A stretch of 63,059 nucleotides of DNA from Chara braunii (taxonomy: Eukaryota; Streptophyta; Charophyceae; Charales; Characeae), in NCBI GenBank assembly GCA_003427395.1, contig BFEA01000136.1, positions 1,148,368 to 1,211,426 on the forward strand, given 5' to 3'. The position numbers and the translations under genes are program-made. The notes beneath the pieces were generated by a model. The model had not been told where the DNA came from. It made no database searches and worked only from the letters and a program-made list of their open reading frames with translations. Positions 11,984 to 22,878 of this stretch are shown one piece after another. Each line of letters begins with the position of its first letter. The first letter of the stretch is position 1.

Positions 11984-12005
11984 AAGTTCGCCAGGATCCG
12001 AACTT
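11984..12005 (-). repeat. 22-bp motif, inverted copy right of the ORF2 block
   Basis: A close copy of the motif (arms AAGTTCG and CGAACTT) in opposite orientation to the copy at 5729-5750. Together the two enclose the 6.2-kb block holding the DUF7869-like gene, ORF2 copy 1 and the 138-bp array. Within that block I found no other copy. Confidence 0.75.
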
Positions 12006-12131
12006 GAGGACGGTGCGTTAGAGAGAGACGGTGAAAGAGAGGCACAAAACGAGATCGTGTGGTTGTTACATCCACGAACAACGCGCAAAATCCCCACTCA
12101 CATGATAGGTCACTTCAAACACGGTGTTTTC

Positions 12132-12400
12132 AGGTTGGACGCACATTGTGGAATAGACAACGGTGTTTTCAGTGCGAAAATAAAATTTTATCTCGCGTCT
12201 CACACCACGAACACACTCGGAAGTTTAGACGTCGGACGCACAGAGATGCAGCATGTATCCATGCGAACGTTTTAGGTCGGACGCACATTGCGGGACAAAC
12301 AACGGTATTTTCACTAAGAAAAAAAAAAAAGGTTCTGTCATGCGACGCACACTACGAACACACTTGGAAAAACGTCTACTCGCAAGGACATCCTCCCAAA
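12132..12400 (+). repeat. 142-bp direct duplication
   Basis: AGGTTGGACGCACATTGTGG (12132) and AGGTCGGACGCACATTGCGG (12274) begin two related units of about 142 bp. Both continue through CAACGGTGTTTTCA and ACGAACACACT. An A12 run interrupts the second unit. Confidence 0.8.
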
Positions 12401-12472
12401 GCAATCTGAACTACTTCATATCTGTCATATCCTGCCACGCACATGCCTCCCACAACTCACGCTCCTTTTCCT

Positions 12473-13507
12473 TCAAACACGAGGTCCGACAACCCCTCCT
12501 GATGTAGCGACGTGCGGGGCCTCCCGTGGACGAGATCGTGAACCGAAGCCGTACATGACATTCATTGATGATCCATACACATGGATCTGCGGCCCCTCGG
12601 CTGTTGCATTCTCCGAAAACACGGACATGTATTTCATCCTGACAAACATGCCCGGTCGTGCTAAGGCTTTCCCTATACAGTCTCGTATTTGGGACACTTT
12701 CTCTTGAACCTCACGCCACAATGTGAAATCGTCGACCTGGCCTGCTATTATCAAATCCGACCACCCGTCCGGACCGTGGTACCGCAACGGCGAGAACCTG
12801 TACACCGGCCTTCTGCCTTCTGCCACGATCGACACCTCGTTCCGTGACACACGCACAACTGCATCGACGAGTTTCCTGCTTTTGTTCGTCGTGGCGACAC
12901 ATAGCACTCTGGCGAAAGCACATCCGGTAATGGACAACCGCACGCCGCAGTACGATACGGTTTGAGAACGAATCCCGGGGCGGCGGAGCGGGTACTGCTC
13001 CAAGAACGAACAATGACGAGCGCAGTCCAGTAACTCTTGTTTCCCTGAACTTCCCTGAGTGCGTGGCGAAGAAGTGATGTACTCGCAGTCGAGACGATTG
13101 CAATGGCGGCTGATGCAGCGCAATATTTTGCGCACATGGTTCAGGAATTTGCGCTCGAGAACACCGTCTGGCAGTGCGATGAGGTCACCGAATTCTAACA
13201 TACTGGCGAACTTGTAATGGCTCGCCGAAGAGCAGCCACTGTCCATCACTTTCCAAGTGGCATCGCTCCAATTGTCAAGATGCCGGTCCATGTACGGAAC
13301 GACGGTCATCCACGGGTCCTCATCGAAGTCCTCCGCAGCTGCTCCGTTGATGCAAGGGTCCTCAACGAAGTCCTCCGCGGTTGCTCCATCGATGAAAGTT
13401 TGACCGTCAAGACGCCGCATTGATCTCGCACAAGGAGGGAACGGTGTTGCTAAACGCATGTGGGTCTCGGGACTCATGGGCGTGTTTGTTGACGGCACCG
13501 ACGACAT
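12473..13507 (-). CDS. ORF2 copy 2, intact unknown conserved protein
   Basis: An intact ORF of 345 codons from ATG 13507 to 12473. The frame is open further upstream to 13846, but that part has no counterpart in copy 1. Conserved with ORF2 copy 1, in order: DPWMTVVPYMDRHLDNW, YKFASMLEFGDLI, KQELLDCARHCSFLEQYPLRR, VSYCGVRLSITG, KLVDAVVRVSRNE, FVRMKYMSVFSENAT and GSSMNVMYGFGS. It also has GPDGWSDLIIAGQVDDFTLW, a part lost or scrambled in copy 1. No catalytic motif, signal peptide or membrane segment is evident. It lies opposite and convergent to copy 1 and has no DUF7869-like gene behind it, so it may be an orphan of a second element. The sequence divergence suggests an old duplication under protein-level constraint. 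Confidence 0.7.
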   Translation of the reverse strand: MSSVPSTNTPMSPETHMRLATPFPPCARSMRRLDGQTFIDGATAEDFVEDPCINGAAAEDFDEDPWMTVVPYMDRHLDNWSDATWKVMDSGCSSASHYKFASMLEFGDLIALPDGVLERKFLNHVRKILRCISRHCNRLDCEYITSSPRTQGSSGKQELLDCARHCSFLEQYPLRRPGIRSQTVSYCGVRLSITGCAFARVLCVATTNKSRKLVDAVVRVSRNEVSIVAEGRRPVYRFSPLRYHGPDGWSDLIIAGQVDDFTLWREVQEKVSQIRDCIGKALARPGMFVRMKYMSVFSENATAEGPQIHVYGSSMNVMYGFGSRSRPREAPHVATSGGVVGPRV

Positions 13508-13875
13508 TATGCACCCGAAATGGCAGGCACTCGTAAACAAACTCGGCAAGTGGTCCAACGGGAAGGCCTGTCTTGGGTGAATTGTGCATAACTCATGAAC
13601 ACCCAGGAAATGACGACAGAAAAATGCACAGTCCTTGCAGAGTGCTTGAATGGGGGCAGTGAAAAAAAATCCGTTGGACGTTCGACCGCAATTCGGGTCC
13701 GCCCGCGGGCCACGAAGAAGCCCGCTGTCAGACCGACGGGCATGTTGAAACGCGAAATTCGGATTTTTGCTCCACGGGAGAACGCCAATCACGGATCCGG
13801 ACGATCTTGCGTTGTTGTTGCACTCCAGAGGGCGACAAAAATCCACAGTCGAAACTTAGAAAACGCCTGATTGTG

Positions 13876-15164
13876 TAGTTCGCCGGCATGCGAACTTAAG
13901 CAATCCGCCAGGATTTGTTCTTGCATGGTTTGTGAAACCGAGAAGGCATCTGGTCTGCCCTGAAAGCGGAGTCCGCCATCAACCCCGATTTGCGTGTCTT
14001 CCGGCAACGCCACATGCGAAGTTTGCTCTTGAAAGCGACAATCGTTCGAACAGCTCATTCGAGCTTGGGGGTTGGGTGGTTCTGCTTCGAAACAACGTGA
14101 ACTGCACAGACCCCATTGTTGTTCAAATGCACAGTGCAACGACCAAGCCCCAGACATGTCCTGCGGAATGTGGGAACCCGAAGTTCGTCGGGATCCGTAC
14201 TTCCCAAGAGTGTGTTGGAGAGATAGAGTACTCTGCGCTGAACTCGCAGGCCCACACTTTGCCGAATTTCAGATTTCGGCGGACTAAGTCTTTTCAAATA
14301 TCATATGGTGTTCCTGTGGTTTCTGGCTGCCCCGCGTATGTGCCGCACAGCAACAAAAGTTCGCCGGAATCCGAACGTCTTCAGCTGTGGAGAGCTGGGA
14401 TTTCGGCGGACTAAGCCTTTTCAAATGTCCAGTAGTGTTCCTGAGGTTTGGTGTTGCCCGGCGTTGCCCGGCGTTTTCGCACAACAGCAGAAGTTCGCCG
14501 GAATCCGAACTTCTTCCACTGTGGGAATCTGGAGTTCGCAGGGATCCGGACATCCCGAGAGTGCGTGACAAATAGAGACAACTGTCTGCCGACTGTCAGC
14601 CGAACCCGCAGGCCCACAATGTCTTGAAGTTCGGACTCCGGTGGACTGCGCCTTTTCAATATCCTCTTGTGTGACTGCGGTGTGGGGTTGCCCGACGTTT
14701 TCGCATAACAACAGAAGTTTGCCGGACTTCTTCCGCTGTGGGTATCTGAAGTAAAGATTCCGGCGAACTTCTGTTGTTGTGCGAATACGCGGGGCAACCC
14801 CAATGTGCAGGCACAGTAGAGGATATATGAATTGGCAAAGTCCACCGGAATCCGAACTTCAAGAGACTGCGGCCCTGCGGGTTCGGCAGGGGAGCCCGGA
14901 TCCTTGCCGAACCCGCAGGCCCGCAGTCTCTTGAGTTCGGATTCTGGCGGACTTTGCCAATTCATATATCCTCTAGTCTGCCTGTAGTTTGGGGTAGCCC
15001 CGCGTACTCGCACAACAACGGAAGTTCGCCGAAATCCGAACTACTTCTGTTGTCCGATCGCGCGATATGACAAGTTCAGGAGGTCGTACATCCAACGGCA
15101 GCACCAGGACTGCAGCCATGTGAATGGATATGTGTAAATACGAAGTTCGCCGGGATCCCAACTT
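13876..15164 (-). repeat. 22-bp semi-palindrome, right cluster
   Basis: Full-length copies lie at 13876, 14181, 14357, 14491, 14532, 14637, 14838, 14933, 15022 and 15143. Eight of the ten are in the orientation opposite to the left cluster; 14637 and 14933 are not. Several sit inside short related units of about 130 bp that share TTCGGCGGACTAAG, TTTTCAAAT and GCACAACAACAGAAG, so part of the multiplicity is local duplication. Confidence 0.85.
14818..14976. repeat. Near-perfect inverted repeat (hairpin)
   Basis: From AGAGGATATATGAATTGGCA on the left to its reverse complement on the right, the segment reads as a hairpin with arms of about 70 bp. A 22-bp motif is in each arm (14838 and 14933), and the core holds GCGGGTTCGGCAGGG and its complement. 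It is probably a MITE-like fold-back copy. Confidence 0.85.
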
Positions 15165-15559
15165 CGACAAAATGCGAGACTGAGGGATTGGCTGAGAGTT
15201 CGAGAGAGAGGCGAACGAAGAGATGGAGAGAGATTGAGGGACATCGACGGAGACAGACAGGAACGGAAAGAAGCGGGCGGTCTGATGTTGGTGCGAGGGA
15301 AAGGATTCTTGATAGAGTTAGCTCTCCAGGTTCGTTGAAACCCGAGGTTCGATGCTGCCCGATGGCCAGCAGACCGGGCGGTGTAGAAGTTCGTCTGCAT
15401 CCGTGTTTTTCTCTCTGTCTCTCTCCCGGACACACCGGCGATCCCGGTGCATCTTGAGAGCTTTGGGGACATGTCATGGACGTCACTTTGTGAAGATCAG
15501 TGTTTTCCTCTGTGTCTCACTATCCGGCGCCCACAAGATCGCGTTGAAAGGTTTGTGAA

Positions 15560-16175
15560 GTGAATCTGCGATTAACGATTTATGTCTCTCTCTGACACCC
15601 CCGCGATCCCGGTGATGAGGTTTGCAACGATCCGTGTGTGTGGATAGACGGGACAGTGCGCCAAATCAGCCGCGCATGCCGTCCTCTGCTTGTTTGATTA
15701 TGATAAGTCGCAAACAACCGTTCAATTGACCCTGCGTACAATCAAGCACAGAAAAAACGAGATGCTTGTGCCGACCAATCATGGCGACAGGCATCACATT
15801 CACGACCGATCCGACACAATCGTTCCTTTACCAAACGAAGCGGATCCGGATCGTTTGGTAAAGGAACGATTGAATCAGATCGGTCGTGAATGTGACGCCT
15901 GTTGCCAGGATTGGTCGGCACGAGCATCTCGTTTTTTATTCGCTTGATTCTCATCGTTCTACTTGCCACGCCACAGGGTTGTTTGCGACTGATCATAATC
16001 AAACAAGCAGAGGACAACATGCTCGTCTCGACCACACCTTGTGTTTGGCATGACATGCGCGACTGATTTGGCGCACAATCCCGTCTACCCACACACCCGG
16101 ATCGTCACAGTCTCTTGGTCACCGGGATCGTGGGGGTGTTGGAGAGAGACAAAAATTGTTAATCACGGATTCGCT
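15560..16175. repeat. 600-bp fold-back element
   Basis: The sequences on either side of about 15845 are inverted copies. For example CGTTCCTTTACCAAACGA meets its complement across GCGGATCCGGATCG. Matching continues through the GCGACAGGCATCACATTC, GTTTGATTATGAT and GCGCCAAATCAG blocks, out to the GATCCCGGTGA and GTCTCTCTC blocks near both ends. Arms are about 280-320 bp with one small asymmetric insertion. No gene inside. Confidence 0.85.
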
Positions 16176-18355
16176 TCTGCCAATTATGTGCAGGAAGTCT
16201 TTTTGTGAACCGTGTCCACCACTCGGAGATTCACTTGCACAACTTGCTTTCGGCATCGCAAATGCGCTTTCCATGGAGGGGTGGCTCTGTTGATCTGCAC
16301 ACGCGCTTTCCATGGAAGGGTGGCACGTCCAATCAACCGATTCAAGACTTTCTCCACACACAAACATTGACACATCTACGTGCGATAGTGCACGTAAAAG
16401 CAATGCAAACATAAATGGCGCGCACAGCAGGGCAGTACACGATCCAGTGAAGGAGACAGAGAAACACACGACGCAAACAAAATGTGTGCGAACAACGCTA
16501 GTCGCCCCGGACATACATGGCGCGCCTAGCACGGTCACAGGCATGCACGTGCACAGTCACACGCACGCACACACATGGGATCACCCTCGCACATGGCATT
16601 ACTCTGGCACATCCGCGTTGAAAACGAAGGTCGCATTCAATCAGTCACCCTTTTGACAGGTACTCACCGCGATGAAGATGTCGTGTGGCCAATGGATCCT
16701 TCTCACCTAACCTAAAGCCACGGAGATCGCAGTGTGAACGTGGGGACGTGCGTGGTGTGGAGGCGGATAGTTTGCGTCGAACGAGCGGCGACAAGTCAGT
16801 GATTGGCATGTAAGAGGATTGCGTCGCGAGTTGCTTGGTGTGGCGGCAAGTCACTGATCAACACGAAAGACAACGCAGGGCGGGGAGTGCTTTGCGATGC
16901 AAGTCTGCACGATGTTCCCAACTCCGTTCAAACAACAGAAGACGCGGCGCAGCGCTGAGGATCGCGATGGCTACGCTCGCCGTGCATGGTGCATGCGCTC
17001 ACCAGCCCTGATCGGATTTAGCGCACGTTGGACGACGTGGCGCGGCGCTGCAGATTGAGTTGACGTCAAACGGGAGCTCGCACAGTTGCTCGGACAGCAT
17101 CTCCCCACAAAATGCGATGATGCGAAATGAACATTTCGGGAGCTCGTATCGTTTTATGGGCTCGCACGCCTTCGACGACCGAAGGGCTTTCCGCGCTGAA
17201 CGGAAGGCCTTTTCCGAAATCCGAATTGCGGGCCTGGGCAGGGGGGCGGGAAATTAAGAGGCATTGGGCCGAAGGGAAAAATCGCGGGAATGCGCAAGCC
17301 ATTCGATGCGCCCGATCGACGGCCACGGTCCATTGACGCAAAGGGCCTGCGCACGACACGACACGTTTGAAGGCCGTTGCTGACAATCGCTCACGGGCCT
17401 TTGCGGAGGCAGTCGAGCGGATGGGGGCTTTGCACCGAAAGGTAGGAGGGCCGTTTAGACAAATGCCGAGGGCAGGAGGACCGTTCTCGCAGACACGAAA
17501 AGAAGAAATGAACGACTATCCCTGGCTTGGCCCTCCGATTTGAACATCGCATGGTCGTATCTCACCCCCGGAAAAGGGCCTGCTGGGCGAACGTGGGACC
17601 CGTCGTCGGGGCGGGAGGCTACCGAGAGGAATGAACGTCACAGTGGACAACCGCGCTCAGGATTCCACGCAAGCGGCCCTCCCAGTCCAACCTCTCCTTC
17701 CACAGAATCCATCCTCTTCGACGCCAGGTGCGCTGCGCTGCGCCATCGCCATCGTCGTTCCAGAGCTGCGCCATCGCCGTCTTCCGGCCTTTGACGAGCC
17801 ATTGTCTTCGTTCGCCCCGGGCTGCGCTGCGCCGTCGTCGTCTTCCTCCATCGACCCCCCAGGTGCGCTCTCGATAGGAGACCGTTCCGTTTCGCGCGCC
17901 GTCGTCCCACGGTCGCTCGCGTCATCATGGGGCTTTTCGTGCGTATTTGCATTATCGATATGCTTTGATGCTGGGGGTCGTCGCTTGCTTGGTCGTTGTG
18001 TTTCACTGCCCATCCACTCGCAGTCTACCTCCTTCTTCGTGGTGTGGAGAGCTGGCCGCGCACACGACTGGGGGTGACGTGGAGGCGTGCGACGTCGAGT
18101 GAGACAGATCGCCTGCCACGGAAAGGCAAGAAAGTCCACTGCTTCGTGCCACACGCCGTCGGTCTGAGACAATGCACACTTGTTCCACGAGGAGGAAGTC
18201 GCTGTCGACCACTCCCGTGCTGTCGATAGGAGGCCAGTGCTGCATGCTGTCGAGCAGTCCCATGGCGGCATGATCGGGCGAGCACGAGCGCAGAACTTGC
18301 CAACACGTTGATGCCGCCGTGGGATTGGCCGCCGACAGGCAACTCAGGCTTCTCG
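16176..18355. other. Gene-free stretch with a small direct repeat
   Basis: No supportable gene. GCGCTTTCCATGGA occurs twice 39 bp apart (16264 and 16303). Around 17690-17870, GCGCTGCGCCATCG-like words recur, again giving open but uninformative frames on both strands. Confidence 0.5.
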
Positions 18356-18359
18356 TCCT

Positions 18360-19065
18360 GCGCTGCTGTTTTGCGATATCGGTGCAGAACGAGGTTGTCG
18401 TCGGCTGCATGTCACCACCATGCGAAAATCGGTGGGGTGGTTGCACAATGTGGTCGATGAGGTTCTCGCCGTCGTATGCCACGTGGGCCGCAGGGCGCTG
18501 TTCGAGGTTCAACAAGAACATCGTGCGGCGGCACCGACATTTGCCCAGCGTCAAACAGCGCCCTGCGGCCCACGTGGCAAACGAGGGCAACCTCGTTGTG
18601 CATCGACATCGCAGCACGACGACAGACGCGGTAATCGTTGCTCAAGAACAGTCGTGATCGGGTGATCATGACAGTTCGGCCATGAACATGCGTGTTCGTT
18701 GATTGAGAGCAGATGGTTGGTAGCGGTGGTTGCGCTCCCCTATGTGCGCATTAAGTTCATGGTTTCGAGCACCACCCGTTCGCGCGCATTTGCGAGAGCG
18801 CGCATCTCCGTGGTCGAACCGTCGTGATCACGTAATCACGATTGCTCTTGAGCGACGATCGGTGCGTTCATTGTCGTGTTTTGACCTCGATGGGAAACGA
18901 TACTGCGGTCGATGCGGAACGAGGTTCTCGCCCGCATCTGCCACGTGTGCCGCGGGGCGCTGCGGTCCACGTGCCAGACCGTGCCGAGAACCTCGTTCCG
19001 CATCGGCCTCATGTACATGGCACTGGGCCATCGATTTTCACATTCTTCTAGCATCTGTCTCGATC
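18360..19065. repeat. 700-bp imperfect inverted repeat with inner palindromes
   Basis: The left arm (about 18360-18680) and right arm (about 18815-19065) are diverged reverse complements. They share AACGAGGTT, GCGAAAATCG, GCCACGTGGGCCGCAGGGCG, TTGCTCAAGA and GTCGTGATC. Each arm itself contains a palindrome (18460-18600 and 18905-19005) built on GCCACGTG. No gene seen. Confidence 0.75.
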
Positions 19066-19326
19066 AAGTGTTGCGACCATACGTCCGACTTCTCTTCAAC
19101 AACCGTCCATTGCGGTGCCTGCAGTCGTGGATGCGCCACGTGTGCGCTCAAGCGTGTCCCGCAATGTACTCTTGACCGCACGGCTGGCATGAAAGCGCAG
19201 CGAGCACGGCGGACAGTGTGGTCGCGCGCACGACATGTCTGCCTTTTCACTGCCAACTTCCATGGCGCTGATTGTCGAGCTCCGTCGGGATCCGGTAATG
19301 CACGTGTGCCTTCCCATACACGCATG

Positions 19327-19389
19327 AAGTTCGGATGTCGGCGGACTAGCATGGCTTGCAGTCGTGATAGTCTGCCGACATCCGAACTT
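19327..19389. repeat. 63-bp hairpin bounded by the 22-bp motif
   Basis: AAGTTCGGATGTCGGCGGAC at the left and its near-perfect complement ending at 19389 surround about 19 bp. This is the smallest motif pair in the window. Confidence 0.85.
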
Positions 19390-19424
19390 TATATGCTTAT
19401 GAGAAGGCACACGTTCATGTTGTA

Positions 19425-19615
19425 TTGTGAACGTCGCGGCTGTGAACGTGAAGTGCGGATTCCGGCGGACTTGCGGTCAGGCCACGTATTCAAAATGCGC
19501 GCAATGCACAAACCACAGTGAGAAGTTTGTGTGTCGTGCGCGTTTCGAATCAATGCCCCAACCGCAAGTCCGTCGGGATCCGCACTTCATGTTCACGACC
19601 TCGGCCTTCACGTTT
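19425..19615. repeat. MITE-like element, copy A
   Basis: An inverted repeat with GTGAACGTGAAGTGCGGA on the left and its complement on the right (22-bp motifs at 19451 and 19566). The inside shares CGCGCAATGCACAAAC, CAGTTTGTG and GAATCAATGCCC with copy B at 20020-20195. Confidence 0.85.
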
Positions 19616-20014
19616 CAATCAGAAAATCGAGCAGTCATGGTAGTCGGCTGCCATCCGAAATTCATGTGCATGGGTCTGGTTAGACATTTCGTGTCGCTCC
19701 GCTCCAGGGCACTGGTGGCATGACTGCTCGATTTTCGGACTTGCAGTTGCCCTTAATCGCCAAACACAAATCTCGGTTCCCGGAGGACTTTAGGTGATGC
19801 GTGCCAGCAAATACATCGACTCGAAAGACCCCTATTCGGGAACACCGAGTGTGCTTCTATGGCCAACTACGTTAATGACGGGCCTCCTTCATTTTTTGTT
19901 CCAACCCTGTCAGCCCCAGTGGTCAACAGTTGCCCCGCGGGGAAGTCGTTTTGCGAAAATTGCACTACTGCCACATCAGGGTCAAACAGCCGTTACTGCA
20001 AGCCAGTGGCGTTA

Positions 20015-20195
20015 AATTGTGACCGTCGCGGCCGTGGACGTGAAGTGCGGATCCCAGCGGACTTGCGGTAAGGCCACGTGTTCGGAACACGCGCAATGCA
20101 CAAACTACTCAGAGCAGTTTGTGAAGAGTGCGCCTTCCGAGTCAATGCCCTGACCGCAAGTCCGCCGGGATCCGCACTTCACGTTCGCGAACTTG
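20015..20195. repeat. MITE-like element, copy B
   Basis: Same organisation and interior as copy A, with motifs at 20043 and 20158, about 592 bp further on. Both copies have a GTGCGGAT variant of the motif, which marks them as one subfamily. Confidence 0.85.
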
Positions 20196-20342
20196 GCCTA
20201 CAAGATTCAACAAGAATGCTTTGCAATTCTGCTACATCAGGGTCCAACAGTCGTTACTCGGGGCTGAAAGGAAAAGAAAACGGTTGCCATCGGCCTCTTT
20301 AAACCCCACCCGCCGATAATGTCCTTCCGCCCATCTCGACCG

Positions 20343-20364
20343 AAGTTCGCCGGCATCTTGACTT
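20343..20364 (-). repeat. 22-bp motif, last recognisable copy
   Basis: A decayed copy with AAGTTCGCCGGCATC intact and the right arm changed. I found no copy to the right of this point. Confidence 0.6.
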
Positions 20365-20829
20365 CCGCATCCGTGGTAGTGCGCTCCGCACCGCAACCAC
20401 GTTGTTCCGCTGCTCTGGCAAGACGTCTAGACGTCAAAAATGGCCCGAATCCTGCTGCCACTACGGGGAGAACCGCCGCCTGGCATGCCCTTCAGGGGGT
20501 GGCTGAATCAGGATTTTGCGGGGATTGCTGTACGACCCTGTAGCATTGTTCTTTTCTGATCGTGCACGATTGTCAAATGGCCTCTAGACAATGCACTGTT
20601 CGTGATCCCGGGAAACTGATCGCTGACAAGTTCGAATCTCGGCGACCTTCGCGGATCGTGCTTGGTGTCGACTAGCCATGCATGAGTGCGCAAGCAGTCA
20701 TGGTAATGGCGCACTGTGTGCTGCCCGTACTCGCCTGAATCTAACCGGCCATTTCGTACGGCCTGGACTTCCGCATATGTTGTGGTCGCCAGAGACCTTT
20801 GGGTGCGCAAAAATGCCAGCCTGTCGAAC

Positions 20830-21210
20830 TGCCTCATTGGGGTTTAAGGGGGTTGCCGACGGTTGTGGTAGTACCTCTGAATGGAACACCGCACTAGCTT
20901 GCTTAGATGATGGTGAGAATCAGTTTTTATAGGGGTCAGTTTGGGGTCGCGCTGCGCTGATTTGTGTGGTGGTGCATCCACCATTCCCCTTTTTTTTGCG
21001 CGTGCTGTCGTACAACTAAAACTTGGGAGCGGCAGAGCCTTCCTTCTGTGCGCCCGAACATGTCGATCCTTGTGTGCACCCGCTGGCGCTCGGTGGATTC
21101 GCCTGTAGCGAGAAACAGGTTTAAGCGGGGTTGTAGGTATTGGAAGGGGTGGCAGGCATTTGCACAGAAGCAGGCGATGCTTGGGCGCACCGCATTTCGG
21201 GGCGCTGATG
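20830..21210 (+). repeat. Displaced partial copy of the ~1 kb unit
   Basis: It carries GGGGTTGCCGAC, GATGGTGAGAATC, GGGGTCAGTTTGGGGTCGCG and CCTTCCTTCTGTGCGCCC, as in the tandem units at 2.8-5.8 kb. So that unit is dispersed as well as tandem. Confidence 0.8.
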
Positions 21211-22020
21211 GGCTCAGGTGTAATCTTATGAGGATTACACCGCCCCTCTGTAGTACATGCTTCGCTTAAGAGATGAAGGGGGTAACAATTGTATCGTGCC
21301 AATTACTCATTGTCAGCATTATTTTGTCTTAAGATATGTATTGAGAGTTATCTTGCTATATGGCTGTCAGTTGGGTTAGCTTTATGTTGTTATGTATAAA
21401 GCATATCGTGCCCTTCAGTTACAACCCCTGCAAATAAGTTGTGCCTACTATGTTGTGATCGCGATTACGAGTGTATCCTAGTTATTGTGGGTTGTACTGC
21501 ATTTTGGATTTGTGTTTGGGGTACCTGCCTATATGACGTGTATATTGTATCTTCCTTGGGTGGAGAAAATGATATCTGATTAATGCCCGGGTTATGACTC
21601 GATGGTTTATCGACGGGTATTTGGGGTTCTATTTCTAATGAGTATTTGCGTAGAAGGCTATNTTCGGTATAGGCGGTTGTTCCGAATATATTCTGCAACG
21701 CGCGTGCGTAATAAGTATCCGGGTAGTCGTAGCAGGGTATTATTGGTATTTGGGACTCAAATGATATGCCATTCCTTGTGAGTAACTACTATTATGAAGT
21801 TGGCACCTGCGAAAGTGTTATTTCCATGGTATACTACCAGTAAATTTTCCCTAAGCAGGGTGGTCGTAAACGCTGGAAATCAACGATGTTAAGGAAAGTT
21901 GATCTGAGGATAATGGTTTAGAGATAAGGTGGTAGAGTATGATTGCCAATAGAATAACAGAAGGCGCATGCTGGACGTTTTCTGTGATGGGCAGAACCCA
22001 ACCCGGATCAAAGGCAACTC
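21211..22020. other. AT-richer spacer, nothing recognised
   Basis: The base composition changes abruptly here and the 22-bp motif field ends. No ORF or RNA gene seen. It may be the left end of the decayed gypsy element that follows. Confidence 0.4.
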
Positions 22021-22023
22021 AGG

Positions 22024-22584
22024 ATGCCTTATACGAAGGAACTTCCCAGTGTGACCCTGCCTGTCAAGAGGGAAAATGGGCTTGAGATTTCCTTGCCGAG
22101 GCGAGTCAGGGAGGGAGAGTATATCTCCTCCTGGTGGGGCGCACCGATAGGCAAGGAAATTTTTGCCTGGATCGAGTCTGGGTTTGATGGTGGTCAGGAC
22201 TGCGCGATTGTAAGGGTGACTCTGTATGCGTCCCGCTCGTTTTGGGCCGTACATGGGATTGAATTGGCGCTTGGGCATGGAAGCCTGTTGGCGAGACCTT
22301 TGAGGGTAGTTGAGGAGGCTGCAGCACAATGGACGAATGACAGGCTCCAGAAAGCAAAGGAGCAGGTGGAGACCCGTGTAGAGGTCAAGCATGCGGAAAA
22401 GTTTGTACTTCCCTCAGCCCCATTGCAAGTTGTCCTGATAGAGTTCTTGATAGAGGCATGTTTTGGAGGACAGGCTAGGGTGGAAACCGCTGGTTGCCGT
22501 GAAGGTGCGGGAGTGAGGATATGCATGGCACACGTGCGAACTGATAAGTGGGTTGTACCTGGATCGAAGATTCCTGCCCCATAG
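22024..22584 (+). CDS. Unknown ORF upstream of gag relic
   Basis: A 186-codon open frame with mixed, protein-like composition (SWWGAPIGKEIFAWIESGFDGGQD; EEAAAQWTNDRLQKAKEQVETRVEVKHAEKF). I do not recognise a domain. It is in the same frame as the gag relic that starts at 22879 and on the same strand, so it is probably the 5' part of the same decayed element. It could also be chance. Confidence 0.35.
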   Translation: MPYTKELPSVTLPVKRENGLEISLPRRVREGEYISSWWGAPIGKEIFAWIESGFDGGQDCAIVRVTLYASRSFWAVHGIELALGHGSLLARPLRVVEEAAAQWTNDRLQKAKEQVETRVEVKHAEKFVLPSAPLQVVLIEFLIEACFGGQARVETAGCREGAGVRICMAHVRTDKWVVPGSKIPAP

Positions 22585-22878
22585 CTGGGAACTTAGGAAC
22601 CTGGCCACGGTAGTGAACGCTTATGCAAGTTCGCACGATCCAAATGAGGGAGATGTAGACTGGGAGGAGATTCGGGCGGTAGTGGGTTGATAAGGGGACG
22701 TCGTCCTTTTCTACTAAATGCATTTTTTTTGACTTGATCGGAGTCGTCTCTCTGTTCGTTATCGTAGTTATGAAGGTAAGCGTCAGGTTAACTAGGGGTT
22801 GAGGCCTGATTGCATGAATGAAAGGGTAGATAGCGTGATGTAAGTGCTGATAGGTTGTCTTTGTTTGCCTAAGCTTAC

